Of a stretch of DNA of 64,000 bases, positions 61,081 through 64,000 are shown in pieces. Position 1 is the first letter of the stretch. Each line of letters starts with the position of its first letter. Source of the DNA: Procambarus clarkii (Eukaryota; Arthropoda; Malacostraca; Decapoda; Cambaridae); assembly GCF_040958095.1 (NCBI RefSeq), contig NC_091194.1:332501-396500 (forward strand), given 5' to 3'. The notes beneath the pieces were generated by a model. That model was not told the DNA's origin. It made no database searches and worked only from the letters and a program-made list of their open reading frames with translations. Position numbers and translations under genes: made by a program.

Positions 61081-61929
61081 GTTGGAACAGTATGTGTGGT
61101 GTTGGAACAGTATGAGTGGTGTTGGAACAGTATGAGTGGTGTTGGAACAGTATGAGTGGTGTTGGAACAGTGTGAGTGGTGTTGGAACAGTGTGAGTGGT
61201 GTTGGAACAGTGTGAGTGGTGTTGGAACAGTGTGAGTGGTGTTGGAACAGTATGAGTGGTGTTGGAACAGTGTGAGTGGTGTTGGAACAGTATGAGTGGT
61301 GTTGGAACAGTGTGAGTGGTGTTGGAACAGTATGAGTGGTGTTGGAACAGTATGAGTGGTGTTGGAACAGTATGAGTGGTGTTGGAACAGTATGAGTGGT
61401 GTTGGAACAGTATGAGTGGTGTTGGGACAGTATGAGTGGTGTTGGAACAGTGTGAGTGGTGTTGGAACAGTATGAGTGGTGTTGGAACAGTATGAGTGGT
61501 GTTGGAACAGTGTGAGTGGTGTTGGAACAGTGTGAGTGGTGTTGGAACAGTATGAGTGGTGTTGGAACAGTATGAGTGGTGTTGGAACAGTATGAGTGGT
61601 GTTGGAACAGTATGAGTGGTGTTGGAACAGTATGAGTGGTGTTGGAACAGTGTGAGTGGTGTTGGAACAGTATGAGTGGTGTTGGAACAGTGTGAGTGGT
61701 GTTGGAACAGTATGAGTGGTGTTGGAACAGTATGAGTGGTGTTGGAACAGTATGAGTGGTGTTGGAACAGTGTGAGTGGTGTTGGAACAGTATGAGTGGT
61801 GTTGGAACAGTATGAGTGGTGTTGGAACAGTGTGAGTGGTGTTGGAACAGTATGAGTGGTGTTGGAACAGTATGAGTGGTGTTGGAACAGTGTGAGTGGT
61901 GTTGGAACAGTATGAGTGGTGTTGGAACA
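61080..61929. repeat. 20-bp minisatellite, 42 units
   Basis: Unit GTTGGAACAGTATGAGTGGT. Almost the only variation is A or G at one site (AGTATGAG versus AGTGTGAG). It is very homogeneous, hence young. The minus frames of about 300 codons are artefacts. Confidence 0.98.
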
Positions 61930-62109
61930 TAGCCTTGGGAGGTCCATTCCACATTTATTTGGCTCCTTCAGAAAAGTGTCTTATGGAAGGGGGGGGAGTC
62001 GTGAAGTGTATTGGGTGTAGTGGGGCATACAGTATACTGTGTAGTATGCTCTGTAGTATATTTTGTAGTATGTTGTGGCGGTGTTGCTGAGTGTCTACAC
62101 GGAGTTTGA

Positions 62110-62345
62110 GATCATGGTCTTTGTTGGGGTGTATATTGTGGTTGTATTTTTTGGGGGGTGTATATTGTGGGTGTATTTTTGGTGGGTGTATATTGTGGTT
62201 GTATTTTTGGTGGGTGTATATTGTGGTTGTATTTTTGGGGGGTGTATATTGTGGTTGTATTTTTGGGGGGTGTATATTGTGGTTGTATTTTTTCTGGGGT
62301 GAATATTTTGGTTGTATATCGTCGGGTGTATATGCTTGTATTTTT
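62110..62345. repeat. About 31-bp minisatellite
   Basis: Unit GGGTGTATATTGTGGTTGTA TTTTTGGTG with variable G and T runs, about 7 units. Confidence 0.92.
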
Positions 62346-62387
62346 TCAGAGGTATATATGATGGTTATTTAGACGATGGCTGGTTTA

Positions 62388-62475
62388 ATAGAATGTGTGT
62401 ATTGTACTAGAGTGTATTGTACTATGGTGTATTGCAATAGGATGTATTTAACTAAGGTGTATTGTATTAAGGTGT
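62388..62475. repeat. 16-bp degenerate tandem repeat
   Basis: GTGTATTGTACTA(G/T)(A/G)G-type units, five to six. Confidence 0.75.
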
Positions 62476-62670
62476 GCCAGCAAGAAGCATTTACCACCAG
62501 GAGAATATGCACATTTGTATGCGCATGGCAATACTGGAATATGTGAGTGTATATACTAATATTATATGCACTCTGACAGTAGCTCCGGCATACAGACATG
62601 AGGGCGTGTGTATAGTGGCATGTGTAGCACATACAGACATGAGAGTGTCTGTATTGTAACACGGGCTTCA

Positions 62671-62702
62671 AATACACACACACACATACATACACACACA
62701 TA
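62671..62702. repeat. Short (CA)n/(CATA)n tract at a LINE 5' junction
   Basis: CACACACACACATACATACA precedes the first LINE-homologous base by a few nucleotides. Confidence 0.85.
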
Positions 62703-63555
62703 CAAGAGTTGTGACAGATGAGGATTGTAGGATCCTCCAAGAGGACTTGAACAGGTTGCAGAGATGGTCAGAGAAATGGCTACTGGAGTTCAACACGAGT
62801 AAATGTAAAGTTATGGAAATGGGACTAGGTGATAGGAGACCAAAGGGACAATACACAATGAAGGGGAACAGCCTACCTGTGACGACGCGAGAAAGAGACC
62901 TGGGCGTGGACGTAACACCTAATCTATCTCCTGAGGCACATATAAATAGGATAACGACAGCAGCGTAGTCTACTCTGGCAAAACTTAGAACATCATTCAG
63001 AAACCTAAGTAAGGAGGCATTTAGGACGCTTTACACTGCCTACGTAAGGCCAGTCTTAGAGTATGCCGCCCCATCATGGAGTCCCCACCTGAAGAAACAC
63101 ATAAGGAAACTGGAAAAGGTTCAGAAGTTTGCAACAAGACTCGTCCCAGCGTTACGAGGGATGGGATATGAAGAGCGCTTGAAGGAACTGAGCCTTACGA
63201 CACTAGAAAAAAGAAGGGAGAGGGGGGATATGATAGGAACGTATAAAATACTCAGGGGGATTGACAGAGTGGACATAGACGAAAATGTTCACACGGAATA
63301 GTAACAGAACGAGGGGACATGGGTGGAAGCTGGAAACTCAGATGAGTCACAGAGATGTTAGGAAGTTTTCTTTTAGTGTGAGAGTAGTGGAAAAATGGAA
63401 TGCACTCAAGGAGCAGGTTGAGGAAGCAAATGCTATTCATAATTTTAAAACTAAGTAAGATAGGGAAATAGGACCAGAGTCATGGCTGTAAACAACTGAT
63501 GGCTCGAAAGGCGGGATCCAAGAGTCAGTACTTGATCCTGCAAACACAAATAGGG
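62703..63555 (+). mobile_element. Type C CR1-like LINE, RT C-terminal half
   Basis: It starts just past the FADD site (TDEDCRILQEDLNRLQRW at 62717) and continues with EKWLLEFNTSKCKVMEMGLG, RDLGVDVTPNLSPEAHINRI, a TAG at 62966-62968, AYVRPVLEYAAPSWSPHL near 63040, ALRGMGYEERLKELSL near 63152 and RERGDMIGTYKILRGIDRVD near 63215. A frameshift near 63290 leads to the terminal KWNALKEQVEEANAIHNFK-like region. The 3' UTR includes GGCGGGATCCAAGAG and ends GGGGAGTACACACA. It has no catalytic core, so it is a typical 5'-truncated insertion. Confidence 0.9.

Positions 63556-64000
<445 letters not shown>

Overview
This window looks like gene-poor, repeat-saturated nuclear DNA from a decapod crustacean, probably crayfish-like. 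That placement rests on recalled resemblance of the interspersed repeats (CR1-like LINE tails, a GGGGCTTAGCGTCC repeat, a CGTCGTTTCGGTCCG palindrome) to decapod repeats and could not be tested here. There is no bacterial-style gene density, no operon, no rRNA, no functional tRNA and no CRISPR array. The only protein signatures I can defend are fragments of non-LTR retrotransposons (AP endonuclease and reverse transcriptase). Most very long open frames lie in minisatellites whose units lack stop codons and are not genes. One possible host exon (45197-45426) is offered at low confidence.

Layout. 1-1030: LINE endonuclease fragment running off the left edge. 1249-1833: an inverted pair of LINE 3' ends. 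2432-3348: G-rich minisatellite and (TG)n. 3914-6695: one 80-bp satellite-like array split by a palindromic MITE and by a 690-bp repeat with an internal (TA)n. 7475-10370: a 30-bp array split by a 2.2-kb LINE and a LINE tail. 11604-11795: a long palindrome. 12714-13745: LINE copy. 13793-19635: consecutive minisatellites. 21630-25415: 51-bp, 26-bp and 16-bp arrays. 26055-27945: 20-bp array and (CA)n. 28446-35650: a tRNA-derived SINE, then LINE copies, six or seven of them head-to-tail on the minus strand with TG/CA tracts at most junctions. 36119-39975: AT-rich DNA, a 102-bp array and a LINE split by the 690-bp repeat. 40080-44990: minisatellite, microsatellites and a third type of LINE interrupted by the palindrome. 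45083-46700: the least repetitive stretch, with the candidate exon. 48029-50133: LINE starting exactly at a (CA)n and ending in one. 50320-57690: AT-rich DNA, degenerate arrays, another LINE and more palindromes. 57965-62475: 20-bp, 18-bp, 20-bp and 31-bp arrays. 62671-64000: two more LINEs head-to-tail through a 100-bp (CA)n.

How the parts interact. Four LINE types are used as labels here. A ends in GCGGGACC...CAAGCACAACTAGGTGAGT. B ends in GACGGGACACCACGAGCGTAG. C is close to A but ends in GGCGGGATCCAAGAG. D ends in a tail containing TATTAGGCCTTCTGC. All four have CR1-like domain order and motifs. A fifth, F (7797-9973), is a different non-LTR group. A, B and C copies commonly end in (CA)n, and several copies begin exactly where a (CA)n ends. 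This suggests repeated insertion into microsatellite tails or tail-mediated recombination. I see no evidence for a new host defence, metabolic or regulatory system; the unusual content is the architecture of the mobile and tandem repeats.
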